A stretch of DNA of 64,000 nucleotides from Fimenecus sp045631225. Lineage in GTDB: Bacteria; Bacillota; Clostridia; Oscillospirales; Acutalibacteraceae. Below are positions 1 through 9,119 of the stretch, piece after piece; position 1 is the stretch's first letter; every line of letters begins with the position of its first letter. The notes beneath the pieces were generated by a model that was not told the origin of the DNA, made no database searches, and saw only the letters and a list, made by a program, of their open reading frames with translations. A program made the position numbers and the translations under genes. The stretch is from positions 92,935-156,934 of the forward strand of contig JAZQUG010000044.1 of the NCBI GenBank assembly GCA_045631225.1, read 5' to 3'.

Positions 1-1103
1 GTTTCAGGACGGTATGAAATTGTGTCAAGGAATTCCTGCCACTCCTCTTCAGTTATCTCTTCACTTTCAAAGGCCTCTTTCTTCTTTTCATAAGCTTCAA
101 CCTGTGTTGTTACAATACCACCGTTTATTACAGGGATAGCATCAGCACCGATATCCTCACAAAGGAGAAGATATTCGTACATACCCATTGAATTTGAGTT
201 TACTGCAAACACATTCTTGTTAAAATGTGTAAAGCTTTGTTTTCTTGCTTCAAGAGGACCTGTTGTCTTTTTCCAGCTACCGATATTTTCGATAGAGGAT
301 GAAGCATCAAGCTCGCCTGCTGAAAATCTTACAAAGGATGGTGAGAGATTATAAATCGCTCTCATTATGTCACTTCTCAATGACACATATTTCCATGTGC
401 TGTTACCGAAGCCATAGCTACTCATAGGAACGAGAGTAACCTGGTCAATCTGGAAGCTTCCCGTACCCTCAAACTGGAGCTGTAAAGCACCGTCAGCAGT
501 AACGTTTGACTTGATTTCAAGTGTTATCGGCATCCATTGAGCACAATGGTCAATATTGAACTGATATTTCTCCGTATTTCCTTCTGCAGAAAGTGATGCT
601 GTTATTGTACCTGTATAATCAACATTTCTGAAATAGGCAGTAAACTGATAAATCTCATTTTTCTTGAAGGTCATATCAGGCTTGCCTGCCTTCTGAGAAT
701 TCACCTGATATGTTTTGTAGTTGTAAAATTCCGTATAACCGAGGTTTTTCACAGTACCCTTACCGTCAACTGTAACAGAAAGGTAATTTGTATTATTTTC
801 GTTAAGTGACTCCTCAGTCATTATGCTGTAGGTCTCGGCATCAATATCCCATGCTGCGATAGGATTGTTGCTGTACTCAAAGGAATTGTTGTTCACAAGA
901 TTTGACACAAGACCGCCGTCAACAGCATTTCCCACATTTTCAAGAGTAAGACCGTAAAGGTCACCACTTATGGAATGAGCAATATTTTTTGAGGAAATAT
1001 TAAGTGACGGGATAATCTTTTGTGACACAGCACTTCCTGTAAGACCGAAAAAAGCAGAAGCAATCACCATAACAGATAAAAGCAGGGCTATAATTTTTTT
1101 CAT
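1..1103 (-). CDS. Secreted GH51-like alpha-L-arabinofuranosidase, N-terminal part (3' end outside window)
   Basis: An open minus-strand frame runs from an ATG at 1103 to the left edge (367 codons visible). It begins with a clear signal peptide (MKK, hydrophobic core, then a small-residue region near residue 25). The next segment, GDLYGLTLENVGNAVDGGL, matches the N-terminal signature of GH51 arabinofuranosidases (G-x-F-E-D-x-N-x-x-A-D-G-G-L). Further in are PSFVRFSAGE (family PSFLRFPGG) and YEYLLLCEDIGADAIPVING (family EFLxLxEDxGAEPxxVxNxG), the latter on the (beta/alpha)8 barrel. The signal peptide predicts an extracellular enzyme acting on arabinose-containing plant polysaccharide. The catalytic glutamates lie beyond the edge, so activity cannot be judged; the canonical RFPGG has changed to RFSAG. 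It is divergent from the alpha-mannosidase. The family call is firm, substrate is inference. Confidence 0.7.
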   Translation of the reverse strand, partial: MKKIIALLLSVMVIASAFFGLTGSAVSQKIIPSLNISSKNIAHSISGDLYGLTLENVGNAVDGGLVSNLVNNNSFEYSNNPIAAWDIDAETYSIMTEESLNENNTNYLSVTVDGKGTVKNLGYTEFYNYKTYQVNSQKAGKPDMTFKKNEIYQFTAYFRNVDYTGTITASLSAEGNTEKYQFNIDHCAQWMPITLEIKSNVTADGALQLQFEGTGSFQIDQVTLVPMSSYGFGNSTWKYVSLRSDIMRAIYNLSPSFVRFSAGELDASSSIENIGSWKKTTGPLEARKQSFTHFNKNVFAVNSNSMGMYEYLLLCEDIGADAIPVINGGIVTTQVEAYEKKKEAFESEEITEEEWQEFLDTISYRPE

Positions 1104-1203
1104 TTTTCCGTCACCGTCCTTAACTCGAAATTATACTATTATATATTTTACCAATAAAAATTCAATATGTCGAGTATTTTTAGGGATTTTTTTACCTGTT
1201 CTG

Positions 1204-1232
1204 TTGATTTTTTTGTGTATAATCTATATAAT
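1204..1232 (+). promoter_or_regulatory. Sigma-A-type promoter of the alpha-mannosidase operon
   Basis: TTGATT at 1204-1209 and TATAAT at 1227-1232 are separated by 17 bp. They sit about 30 bp upstream of the GH38 start, which has its own G-rich ribosome-binding site (GGGGG at 1253-1257). Confidence 0.6.
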
Positions 1233-1264
1233 CAAATCATACTTGGATTTTTGGGGGATTTTTT

Positions 1265-4200
1265 ATGGCAAAGAAAAAGGTTTATACTATCTCAAATGCC
1301 CATCTTGACACTATCTGGAGCTGGGACTTTGAAACAACCGTAGGCGAATACATACGAAACACACTTACAGAGAATTTTCAGCATTTCAGAAAATATCCTG
1401 ATTACAAATTCAATTTTGAGGGCTCATACCGTTATGAGCTTATGAAGGAATACTACCCTGAAATGTGGGAGCAGATGAAATCATATATTGCACAGGGCAA
1501 ATGGAATGTGTGCGGTAGTGCCTTTGAAAACGGTGATGTGAATGTACCGTCACCTGAAGCACTTTTCAGAAATATTCTTTTAGGTAACGAATATTTTGAT
1601 AAAAATTTCGGAAAGCGCAGCTGTGATATCTTCCTCCCTGACTGCTTCGGCTTCGGATATGCCTTACCGTCAATTATGCACCACGCAAACCTTAAGGGCT
1701 TCACAACACAGAAGCTTACATGGGGTTCAGCATACGGAATCCCTTTTGACCTTGGTAAATGGTACGGTGTTGACGGAAATTACGTTTACGGAAACACAAA
1801 TCCGGGGTCTTACACAAGCGTTTTGTTAAAGGTTCGTGACAAAAAATTCGTAAAGGATAAATTAAAATCAAATGAGCAGTACGATTTGCCTATGACTGCT
1901 ATCTTCCACGGTGTGGGTGACCGTGGCGGTGCACCAAAGGAGCCGTCAGTAAAAACTGTCTGTGACGAAATCAAGAAGAATAACACAAGTGATGTTGAGG
2001 TTTTATCAGCACCTGCTGACCTGATTTTCCGTGATATTGACGCTTTGCCAGAAAATGTAAAGCAGAAATTACCTGTATGGAACAACGAGCTTGTTATGAC
2101 AAACCACGCTGTTGGTGGCTATACATCACGTGCTATAGGTAAGCGTTGGAACAGACGAAACGAAGAAATCGCAGATATGGCTGAGCGTGCTTGTGTTACT
2201 GCTATGGTGACAAAGGGCTATAATTATCCGCAGGAGCCTCTTACAAAGGCTTGGAAACGAGTTATTGCTCATCAGTTCCACGACGATTTACCCGGAACAT
2301 CAGTTCAACGTGCATACAGAAGAAGTTGGAACGACTATGCAATGTCACTCAATCAGTTCGCAAACGAATATGAAGGTGCGGTAAAATCAATTGCATCAAA
2401 AATTGACACATCTTTTGTAAAAGGTACAGCAGTTGTTGTTAATAATCCAATGGAATACGAAAGAACAAGCGTTGTAACAGTTAATATTCCTGCAAAATTC
2501 TGTGGTAAAAACATAACTGTTCTTGATGCTGACGGTAAAGAATATGCAGCACAGATTGCAAGTGTTAAAAATGGCATTGCAACAATTCTTATGTGCGTTA
2601 CTGTTCCTCCTATGGGTTACAAGGCTTTTGATATCAGAAACAAGAAATGTCAGGTTAAATCAAAGCTTTTTGCATCAATTATGATGCTTGAAAATGAAAA
2701 ATATCGAGTAGTACTTAACAGTAACGGTGATATTTCTTCAATTTTCGATAAGGAACTGAAAAAAGAAGTTTTAAGCAAACCAATCACAACAGGCATTTTC
2801 GATTATAACGGTAGTAAAGACTGGCCAGCATGGGAATTGAATTTCGATGAACTTAATCGTGAACCACAGAACAGTACAAAAATCAAGACTGTAAAAGTTA
2901 TTGAAAATGGACCTTGTCGAGTAGCTCTTGAAATTGTAAAAGCATTTGGTGACAGTACATTTACTTCTGTTGTTGCACTCAGTCGTGGTGGCAAGGTTGT
3001 TGAAGTTTACACAGAGACTGAATGGCGTAGTAAACGACATCTTGCAAAGGAAGTTTTCTCATTTTCTGCTGAAAGTCCTGTGGCAACTTATGACCTTGGT
3101 CTTGGCGCAATCAAGCGTGGCAATATGAACGACAAGCTCTTTGAAGTTCCTGCTCAGAAATGGGCTGATATTACAGATAAAGACGAACAGTTCGGTGTTT
3201 CAGTAATCAGTGAATGTAAATACGGTTGGGATAAATTTGACAACAGCACTCTCCGTCTTACTCTTATGCATACACCATATAAAAATTACAAGGTTGACAG
3301 TATGCAGTCAATGATGGAATTAGGTCTTAACAGATATTCATACGCTATTTACTCTCACGAAGGCACCGTTGCACACGATACACAAACAGAGGCACGAAAT
3401 TTTGTAATGCCTATGGCGTCGTTTGTAGTGTCAAAGCACGACGGTGAATATAGCGAATACTCATTTGGCTCACTTTCAGGAAATGCAATAATCCGTGCAA
3501 TGAAAAAAGCTGAAAACAGTGATGAAATCATTGTCCGTATCGGTGAAAGTGAAAAGAAAACACAGAAAGACATTACTCTTTCATTGAATTGCGATGTTGT
3601 TTCTGCAAGAGAAATCTATGCATCGGAAGAACATATTGCTGATGTTCCTCTCACAGACGGAAAACTTGTATTTGACTTAAAGCCATATGAAATCAAATCA
3701 TTTGCAATCAAAGTAAAAACTGGAGAAGCTACAAACAATACTTTGACAAATATTCCTCTTCTTGGAAACATTGAAGCATTCTCAACAAATGCAAAACCAA
3801 CAGGTAAGCTTCCTGTTATCAACAAGTCAATTCCAAAGGAAATTGTTCCTCAGACTGTAGCTTCTGCCGGTGTTGATTTCCCAATTCCGGAAAAAGCAAT
3901 GCTTTGTTGTGGTCAGAGTCTTCTTTTGCCAACAGACACAAAGAAAGTACATCTTCTCGTAGCCTCTCTTAATGGTGACAAATACGCTAAAATCAACGAC
4001 TATGCATATAAAATCAACGACATTACAGAATATTATGCAGGTTGGGATTTATACGATTTCAAGGAAGTTGCATACACAAAGCAAGGCAAATTGGGTTACG
4101 AATTTACTCATTCTCACACTGAGACCGGTGATGCTCAGTGTGCACAGTTGTTCTTCTGGCACATAGAAGTTGATACAGAAAACAATGATACGCTCAATTT

Positions 4201-4420
4201 CCCTATTGATAAGGATATAATTGTTCTTTCTGCTGTTGCAGATACAAATGAACAGTTATGTGAGCTTTCTTGTGAACTTTATGACAAAATCGAAGGTCGC
4301 CAATTCACTTACAAGGAAAACCTCAAAGAAAAGCTTACATATTTAAACTGCAAAAACTCATATCTTCTCAATGACAAAGGTGGAGCAATTAAACACAGAA
4401 ATAAGGGAAGGAGAAAATAA
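1265..4420 (+). CDS. GH38 alpha-mannosidase
   Basis: This 1051-residue protein is a glycoside hydrolase family 38 alpha-mannosidase, cytoplasmic since no signal peptide is present. Visible hallmarks are the zinc-binding HLDTIW motif (H13, D15) and the nucleophile region LPDCFGFG (D126). A histidine-rich HQFHDDLPG segment at about 336-343 is typical of the metal site in this family. The long beta-rich C-terminal half (about 380-1050) fits the GH38 C-terminal domains, and the length is normal. It would release mannose from imported alpha-mannosides, for example N-glycan or yeast mannan fragments. The stop is 3 bp before the GPH symporter gene, so uptake and cleavage are co-transcribed. Linkage specificity cannot be read from the sequence. 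Confidence 0.9.
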   Translation: MAKKKVYTISNAHLDTIWSWDFETTVGEYIRNTLTENFQHFRKYPDYKFNFEGSYRYELMKEYYPEMWEQMKSYIAQGKWNVCGSAFENGDVNVPSPEALFRNILLGNEYFDKNFGKRSCDIFLPDCFGFGYALPSIMHHANLKGFTTQKLTWGSAYGIPFDLGKWYGVDGNYVYGNTNPGSYTSVLLKVRDKKFVKDKLKSNEQYDLPMTAIFHGVGDRGGAPKEPSVKTVCDEIKKNNTSDVEVLSAPADLIFRDIDALPENVKQKLPVWNNELVMTNHAVGGYTSRAIGKRWNRRNEEIADMAERACVTAMVTKGYNYPQEPLTKAWKRVIAHQFHDDLPGTSVQRAYRRSWNDYAMSLNQFANEYEGAVKSIASKIDTSFVKGTAVVVNNPMEYERTSVVTVNIPAKFCGKNITVLDADGKEYAAQIASVKNGIATILMCVTVPPMGYKAFDIRNKKCQVKSKLFASIMMLENEKYRVVLNSNGDISSIFDKELKKEVLSKPITTGIFDYNGSKDWPAWELNFDELNREPQNSTKIKTVKVIENGPCRVALEIVKAFGDSTFTSVVALSRGGKVVEVYTETEWRSKRHLAKEVFSFSAESPVATYDLGLGAIKRGNMNDKLFEVPAQKWADITDKDEQFGVSVISECKYGWDKFDNSTLRLTLMHTPYKNYKVDSMQSMMELGLNRYSYAIYSHEGTVAHDTQTEARNFVMPMASFVVSKHDGEYSEYSFGSLSGNAIIRAMKKAENSDEIIVRIGESEKKTQKDITLSLNCDVVSAREIYASEEHIADVPLTDGKLVFDLKPYEIKSFAIKVKTGEATNNTLTNIPLLGNIEAFSTNAKPTGKLPVINKSIPKEIVPQTVASAGVDFPIPEKAMLCCGQSLLLPTDTKKVHLLVASLNGDKYAKINDYAYKINDITEYYAGWDLYDFKEVAYTKQGKLGYEFTHSHTETGDAQCAQLFFWHIEVDTENNDTLNFPIDKDIIVLSAVADTNEQLCELSCELYDKIEGRQFTYKENLKEKLTYLNCKNSYLLNDKGGAIKHRNKGRRK

Positions 4421-4423
4421 GCG

Positions 4424-5890
4424 ATGGCAGAAAACAAAGGCGACATCCGTTATGTCGGTGTCAAGGAAACACTTGCCTATGGTATTGCAAATGCCGGACA
4501 ATGCTTCGGATATAACATTATCGCAGGTAGTTATCTTTCACTTTTCTTCACAAAGGTTTTTGGTGTTCCTCCTGAAGCCGTTGCAGCAATGATGCTGTTT
4601 TTAGGTCTCTGGGACACATTTAACGACCCACTTATGGGTACAATCGTTGACAAGACACGAACAAGATACGGAAAACTCCGTCCATATCTCTTAATTATCC
4701 CTGTTCCATTAGGTCTTGCAACAATTCTTCTTTTTGCAGGTCCACAGCTTCTTGGTGACAAAGTAGAGGTAACAGCGAAAATTATTTATATGTTTGTCAC
4801 CTATTTCTTCTGGGAATTGTTCTACACTTTAGGTGATGTTCCGTTCTGGGGAATGAGTGCTGCTATCAGCCCATCACCGTCTGACAGAACAAGAGTAATT
4901 TCATCAGCAAGATTCATTTCAGGTATTCTCGGTGGTATTTCAACACCGATTCTTACAGTTCTTATGGACTTAAGCAATAACGGTACAATCCCGCTTTCAC
5001 TTTCTCAGGTTTTCTTGCTTATGTCAATTATTTCGGCAACCTACGGAATGGGACTTTTCTCATTGGCAGGCTTCTGCACAAAAGAAAGAGTCGTACAAAC
5101 AGTTAAAGAACCAAGCGTTCTCGACGGATTCAAAGCATTACTCAGAAATAAACCTCTTCTTTTAATTGTTATCGGAAATGTATTGTCAGCAATCAGCGGT
5201 ATCGGTAATTTCTTCCAGGCATACTATTATTCCGAAGTTGTTCAGATGAATTCACTTACAATCATCATTACACTTCCGGGAACAATTTTAGGCTTTATTA
5301 CATATCTTCTTATTCCAAAGGTTAAGGAAAAGTTTGACAACAGACAGATTATCTTCCTTAACGGTTTTGTAAGACTTGTAGTTGGCATTATTGTTTTCCT
5401 TGTGGGTGTAACCTGCTTTACAAACCTTTGGGTTGTTGTGCCGCTTCTTATGATTCAGAATTTCCTTTTCAGCTTCTTTAACACAATCAATATGGTTATT
5501 CCTACTGAAATGATTGGTGACACAATCGACTATATGGAATGGAAAACAGGCGAAAGAAATGAAGGCGTTTCATTCTCTGTGCTTACATTTGTTGGTAAGC
5601 TTACAGGTTCAATTTCAGGAACTTTAGGTAATCTCTTACTTCCTTTGATTGGTCTTTCATTCGTTCAAATCAGTGCAACAGAAACAATGACTGTAAAAGC
5701 TTATGATTACACAGATACTCTTATCTGGGGTATGTTCACATTAGCTCCTGCTATTTTAGGTCTTCTTCCACTTATTCCATATATCTGGTATGACCTTACA
5801 GGTGAAAAACTCAAGCAAGTTCGTGAAGAAATGGCTGAACGCAGAACTGTGCTTTCAGCTGAAGTTTCAGGAGGTGGCAAAAATGAGTAA
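4424..5890 (+). CDS. GPH-family sugar:cation symporter (MelB-like)
   Basis: A 488-residue polytopic protein of about 12 membrane segments from the glycoside-pentoside-hexuronide:cation symporter family. The family's loop motif is visible near residue 65 (WDTFNDPLMGTIVDKTRTRYGKL shape: D-x-x-x-D-P-x-x-G-x-x-x-D-x-T). The mid-protein D-Y-M-E-W-K-T-G-x-R-x-E-G motif appears around residue 370. It likely brings a mannose-containing oligosaccharide or glycoside into the cell for the alpha-mannosidase encoded 3 bp upstream. The last 8 bp overlap the following zinc-ribbon gene, so the three genes form one operon. The exact substrate is inferred from the neighbour only. Confidence 0.85.
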   Translation: MAENKGDIRYVGVKETLAYGIANAGQCFGYNIIAGSYLSLFFTKVFGVPPEAVAAMMLFLGLWDTFNDPLMGTIVDKTRTRYGKLRPYLLIIPVPLGLATILLFAGPQLLGDKVEVTAKIIYMFVTYFFWELFYTLGDVPFWGMSAAISPSPSDRTRVISSARFISGILGGISTPILTVLMDLSNNGTIPLSLSQVFLLMSIISATYGMGLFSLAGFCTKERVVQTVKEPSVLDGFKALLRNKPLLLIVIGNVLSAISGIGNFFQAYYYSEVVQMNSLTIIITLPGTILGFITYLLIPKVKEKFDNRQIIFLNGFVRLVVGIIVFLVGVTCFTNLWVVVPLLMIQNFLFSFFNTINMVIPTEMIGDTIDYMEWKTGERNEGVSFSVLTFVGKLTGSISGTLGNLLLPLIGLSFVQISATETMTVKAYDYTDTLIWGMFTLAPAILGLLPLIPYIWYDLTGEKLKQVREEMAERRTVLSAEVSGGGKNE

Positions 5891-6500
5891 CAGATGTCCG
5901 AAATGCAACGAAAAACTCTCTCCACTCTATATGAAACAGAACTGTCCGAAATGCAACACAAATCTTGTGTATTATGATTTGGATAACCGTCTCAAATCAG
6001 ACCACGAACAGGCAATGCGTGAACAAGAAGCAGTTGATAAGGTTTTAAATAACATTAAAACCTCTGCATTTGGCGGACCATTACAGATAGCTCGTTTTAT
6101 CCTTATGTTTTCCCCTCTTTTGTGGATGTGCTTACCAACATTCAAGGCGGTTGACGGCGAAAACATAACACTTATAAGTGTTATTATGGGAATCATTAAT
6201 GGTGAATTAGCATTTGATAAAATTTTGAGTGATAAATCATTTTTATTCCCAGTTATCACAATGGCTTGTGTTATAATTTTCTCCATTCCTGTGATTATCT
6301 CAACGCTGTTTTCAATTGGTGAAAAATCATACAAACGCATTAAGATTTTTAAATATATATACGGATTTGTTCTCTTAATTTGTCTTGCATTGTGTTATTG
6401 GGGTGGCTCATACATTTCCTTTGGTTTTATCCTTATTGTAATTACCTTTGGTATAGTAAATACACTTCATAAAAAGATTGACAACAAGCTTAACAAATAA
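5883..6500 (+). CDS. Zinc-ribbon membrane protein, unknown function (paralogue of the 23490 gene)
   Basis: The start at 5883 is chosen because a strong SD (GGAGGTGG) precedes it and translation gives M-S-N-R-C-P-K-C. The reading frame stays open further upstream inside the symporter gene, but that part is not expected to be translated. The 205-residue product has an N-terminal zinc ribbon made of two CPKC knuckles (about residues 5-8 and 21-24), a charged linker, then about four membrane segments. It aligns by eye with the 257-residue protein at 23490 through the pattern CPxC...CPKC...RLxxD...LxIARxxLxFxPL. Translational coupling to a sugar symporter suggests a role near carbohydrate uptake, but no function is known to me. 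Confidence 0.75.
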   Translation: MSNRCPKCNEKLSPLYMKQNCPKCNTNLVYYDLDNRLKSDHEQAMREQEAVDKVLNNIKTSAFGGPLQIARFILMFSPLLWMCLPTFKAVDGENITLISVIMGIINGELAFDKILSDKSFLFPVITMACVIIFSIPVIISTLFSIGEKSYKRIKIFKYIYGFVLLICLALCYWGGSYISFGFILIVITFGIVNTLHKKIDNKLNK

Positions 6501-6591
6501 AACCTCAAATTATAATTTGTAGGGGAGAAATGAAGTGCAAAATGTAAAACGCAAAGTGCAAAGTGTCGGAACTGCGTTGCTGATTTATAAT

Positions 6592-6700
6592 TGGCTCCCC
6601 TTGTCAGGGTGCGGGTGTCCGGTGGACACCTCTGCGAAGCAGAAGCACCGATCGAACCGGCAGGTGAGACTTAGCTGTCAACGAAGTTGACTGAGGGGTA
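6592..6700. repeat. Dispersed palindromic intergenic repeat, copy A
   Basis: The element contains several short perfect hairpins: GTGTCC-GGT-GGACAC, TCTGC-GAA-GCAGA and GTCAAC-GAA-GTTGAC. Its right end, AGCTGTCA..GA..TGACTGAGGG, reappears in inverted orientation at 51656-51690. It is therefore a mobile or REP-like family, not a one-off structure. Confidence 0.6.
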
Positions 6701-6726
6701 GTCAAAAACATTGATTTTATTTATCT

Positions 6727-6781
6727 CTCCCTCCGTCAAAACCTGCGGTTTCGCCACCTCCCTCGTCAGAGGGAGGCAGGA
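6727..6781. repeat. Palindromic repeat module with CCTCCCTC/GAGGGAGG hairpin
   Basis: A perfect 8-bp stem (6757-6764 with 6769-6776, loop GTCA) follows a GC-rich CTCCGTCAAAACCTGCGG block. It is much richer in GC than its surroundings. The GAGGGAG core is shared with the repeat near 51690. Confidence 0.55.
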
Positions 6782-6832
6782 GTACGCCATCTATTCACCC
6801 CGATAAACTCCAATTTAATAAATAAAAAAAAC

Positions 6833-6855
6833 AAAGGAGTTTTTACTCCTTTTTT
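6833..6855 (+). terminator. Rho-independent terminator before nagB
   Basis: Stem AAAGGAGT/ACTCCTTT with a TTTT loop, followed by a T run. It closes the mannosidase operon or any transcript entering the repeat region. Confidence 0.7.
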
Positions 6856-6856
6856 A

Positions 6857-6884
6857 TTGCAATATTTTCATATTATGGTAAAAT
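6857..6884 (+). promoter_or_regulatory. Probable nagB promoter
   Basis: TTGCAA at 6857-6862 and TAAAAT at 6879-6884 are spaced 16 bp apart, ahead of an AGAGAAGG ribosome-binding site for nagB. Confidence 0.4.
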
Positions 6885-6920
6885 AAAACTTAACAAAATT
6901 TAAAGAGAAGGTGCAGATAA

Positions 6921-7640
6921 ATGAATTTACACATTTTTGATACTGCAGAACAGATTGCAGTAGCAGTAGGTAATATGATGATTGAACAAGTAAATGCAAA
7001 ACCTGACTCTGTTATGGGCTTTGCAACAGGTGCTTCTCCTGTTCCTACATACCAATATTTAATCAAATGCTTTAACGAAGGTAAGGTTAGCTTCAAGGAT
7101 ATGACAACATTCAACCTTGACGAATACTGCGACCTTCCTGTTGAAGATAAAAACAGCTATTTTACATTTATGCACGAAAATCTTTTCAATCATATTGATG
7201 TGAATGAAGACAATGTTAACTTCCTTAACGGTAATGCAGCTGACAGCGAAGCAGAATGCATTCGTTACGACAACCTTATCGATGAAAAGAAAATTGATGT
7301 TCAGCTTTTAGGCATCGGTCAGAACGGTCACATCGGATTTAATGAGCCGGCTGACAAATTTACAAAAGGTTCATTCAAAGTTCAGCTCACACAGAGCACT
7401 ATTGATGCTAATTCAATCTACTTTGATGAAAACCCAATGCCACACTATGCACTTACAATGGGCACAGTTTCAATTATGAAGTCAAAGAAAATTATTCTTA
7501 TTGCAACAGGCAAAAGCAAAGCAGACGCTATCTACGGTCTTGTAAACGGTGACATCTCACCTGCTTGCCCTGCATCAATTTTACAGGTTCACCCTGATGT
7601 TCATATCTTTATGGACAAAGCTGCAGCAGCAAAATTATAA
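6921..7640 (+). CDS. nagB: Glucosamine-6-phosphate deaminase
   Basis: This 239-residue protein converts glucosamine 6-phosphate to fructose 6-phosphate and ammonia, feeding amino sugars into glycolysis. Seen in the sequence are the phosphate-binding ATGASP loop (35-40), the catalytic NLDEY (D67, E68) and NGHIGFNEP (H137 and E142). All are diagnostic of NagB. The length is right for the short Gram-positive form lacking the E. coli allosteric extension. It is a single-gene unit between a terminator upstream and a strong hairpin terminator downstream. No nagA is in the window. Confidence 0.95.
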   Translation: MNLHIFDTAEQIAVAVGNMMIEQVNAKPDSVMGFATGASPVPTYQYLIKCFNEGKVSFKDMTTFNLDEYCDLPVEDKNSYFTFMHENLFNHIDVNEDNVNFLNGNAADSEAECIRYDNLIDEKKIDVQLLGIGQNGHIGFNEPADKFTKGSFKVQLTQSTIDANSIYFDENPMPHYALTMGTVSIMKSKKIILIATGKSKADAIYGLVNGDISPACPASILQVHPDVHIFMDKAAAAKL

Positions 7641-7662
7641 TTCAAAACCAAATAATCATAAA

Positions 7663-7700
7663 AATCCACCCCGCAGTAATTGCGAGGTGGATAATTTTTT
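7663..7700. terminator. Bidirectional terminator between nagB and the convergent MFS gene
   Basis: Long stem ATCCACCCCGCA/TGCGAGGTGGAT around GTAAT (one mismatch). It is flanked by A-rich sequence on the left and a T run on the right, and the two genes converge here. Confidence 0.8.
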
Positions 7701-7706
7701 GTTGTT

Positions 7707-9107
7707 TTAGTTATTCTTTTCTTTCAATGCCTTTTCTTTATCTTTTTTCAAGAATGCGAGCATAGGGATGAAAATGAGTATTGCAACGATTGCTGCATAA
7801 AGGAACATTGCCTCTGTTGGGAGAACCTTTTCTGCACCATTTTCAATATATGTAACGTTTGAATTTTTTGTTGCAATATTGCCAAGAGTCGGACCAACAA
7901 TCATTGGAATCATAACAAGGAAAATCATTCTTACACCCTGGAAAAGACCAACTTTATCCTGTGGGATATTATCACGTACAGTTGCTGCAAACTGAATCAT
8001 AATTACGATATAACCGATAAGCACAAGTGCAACACCGATAATCATACCATAAAGGTTCGTCTTTGCAAAGAATACTGTGAAAAGACCAACAATCAGGAAG
8101 AGTACACTTGGAATAAATGCTGCAGCCTTGTTCTTTGGATAAACCTTCATAAGAACTACAATTCCTGCCACAGCTACTACAATTGAAATAACTGCTACAA
8201 CAATAAGGCTGATTGGAATTGATTTCAACATTTCTTCGTTTGCAGGAACAATAACTGAACCGAGATAAATGAAGAGATATGGGAAGAACACCTGGAACGC
8301 ACTGTTAAATGTACAACCTGATGCAAGAATCAAGTAAAGGTTGCTGTTTTCCTTAACAACATCCGGTCTGAAACCATAGAATAGGTCTGCCCAGTAACTT
8401 GTTTTTGGAGCGGTTTTATCTTTTTTAGCATCCTCAAGCTTCTTTGGATTTTCAACCAAGAAAAGAGCAGCAATACCAGCTAATGTAACAACTACACCAA
8501 GACCTATAAAAAATGTGCTATATGGAATTGCACCACCCTGTGCCATTGAACCAACAACCATAATCACAGCCATTGAAATAAAGCCTACAAATGTAAATGC
8601 TGTCTCAACCTTTGCAGTTGTTTCAGGAGTTGTAACGTCAGTTACCCACGCCTGGAATGCAGAGTCGTTACTTGTTGAACCCATAAAAGTCATTACCATA
8701 TCCATAATGATAACTACCCATGCAGTTGCAGTAACAATTTTAGCATTATCAGAAAGGCCAAGAACACTTGCAACATTTTCCTTTGTGATAAAACCGAAAA
8801 GGGCTGTTATAATACCCCAAGCAATATATCCGAAAGAAATAAACGCTTTACGGTTTTTCATTTTTTCACTGAGTGTACCCATAATAAATGTGGTAACAAC
8901 CGCAGTGATTGCAGACAATGTAACCATAATGTTAACAGCATCTGTAAGAACCATTTTAGAACCAAATGCACCGGCATCATAAACACAGTCATTCAAGAAT
9001 GTGTTGAAATACATATTTTCCACATTCCATGCAAGGCCACCTATGAATGAACACATAAGCATACCTATCCAAAGACGTGCAGAAAGTTTTCCGTTATTTT
9101 TATTCAT
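7707..9107 (-). CDS. MFS transporter, probable alpha-glucoside carrier
   Basis: A 466-residue polytopic protein with about 12 membrane segments and a charged central loop (about 215-245), typical of the major facilitator superfamily. The N-terminal half carries GTLSEKMKNRKAF, a form of the MFS loop 2-3 motif. The gene starts 12 bp after the GH13 glucosidase, in the same orientation, and shares its promoter. The simplest reading is uptake of the isomalto- or malto-oligosaccharide cleaved by that enzyme. The family is clear; the substrate is inferred from context. Confidence 0.75.
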   Translation of the reverse strand: MNKNNGKLSARLWIGMLMCSFIGGLAWNVENMYFNTFLNDCVYDAGAFGSKMVLTDAVNIMVTLSAITAVVTTFIMGTLSEKMKNRKAFISFGYIAWGIITALFGFITKENVASVLGLSDNAKIVTATAWVVIIMDMVMTFMGSTSNDSAFQAWVTDVTTPETTAKVETAFTFVGFISMAVIMVVGSMAQGGAIPYSTFFIGLGVVVTLAGIAALFLVENPKKLEDAKKDKTAPKTSYWADLFYGFRPDVVKENSNLYLILASGCTFNSAFQVFFPYLFIYLGSVIVPANEEMLKSIPISLIVVAVISIVVAVAGIVVLMKVYPKNKAAAFIPSVLFLIVGLFTVFFAKTNLYGMIIGVALVLIGYIVIMIQFAATVRDNIPQDKVGLFQGVRMIFLVMIPMIVGPTLGNIATKNSNVTYIENGAEKVLPTEAMFLYAAIVAILIFIPMLAFLKKDKEKALKEKNN

Positions 9108-9119
9108 TGTTTTTACCTC

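Larger units (their letters stand above)
6501..6920. other. 420-bp intergenic region rich in palindromic repeats
   Basis: No convincing coding frame is seen. The stretch holds a short degenerate repeat of AAAGTGCAAAGTG type (about 6530-6565), repeat modules at 6592-6700 and 6727-6781, a terminator at 6833-6855 and the nagB promoter. Confidence 0.6.

Noticed and set aside
8515..8982. 155-codon open frame antisense to the MFS gene at 7707
   Set aside because: Shadow of a well-supported gene; low complexity and without ribosome-binding site.
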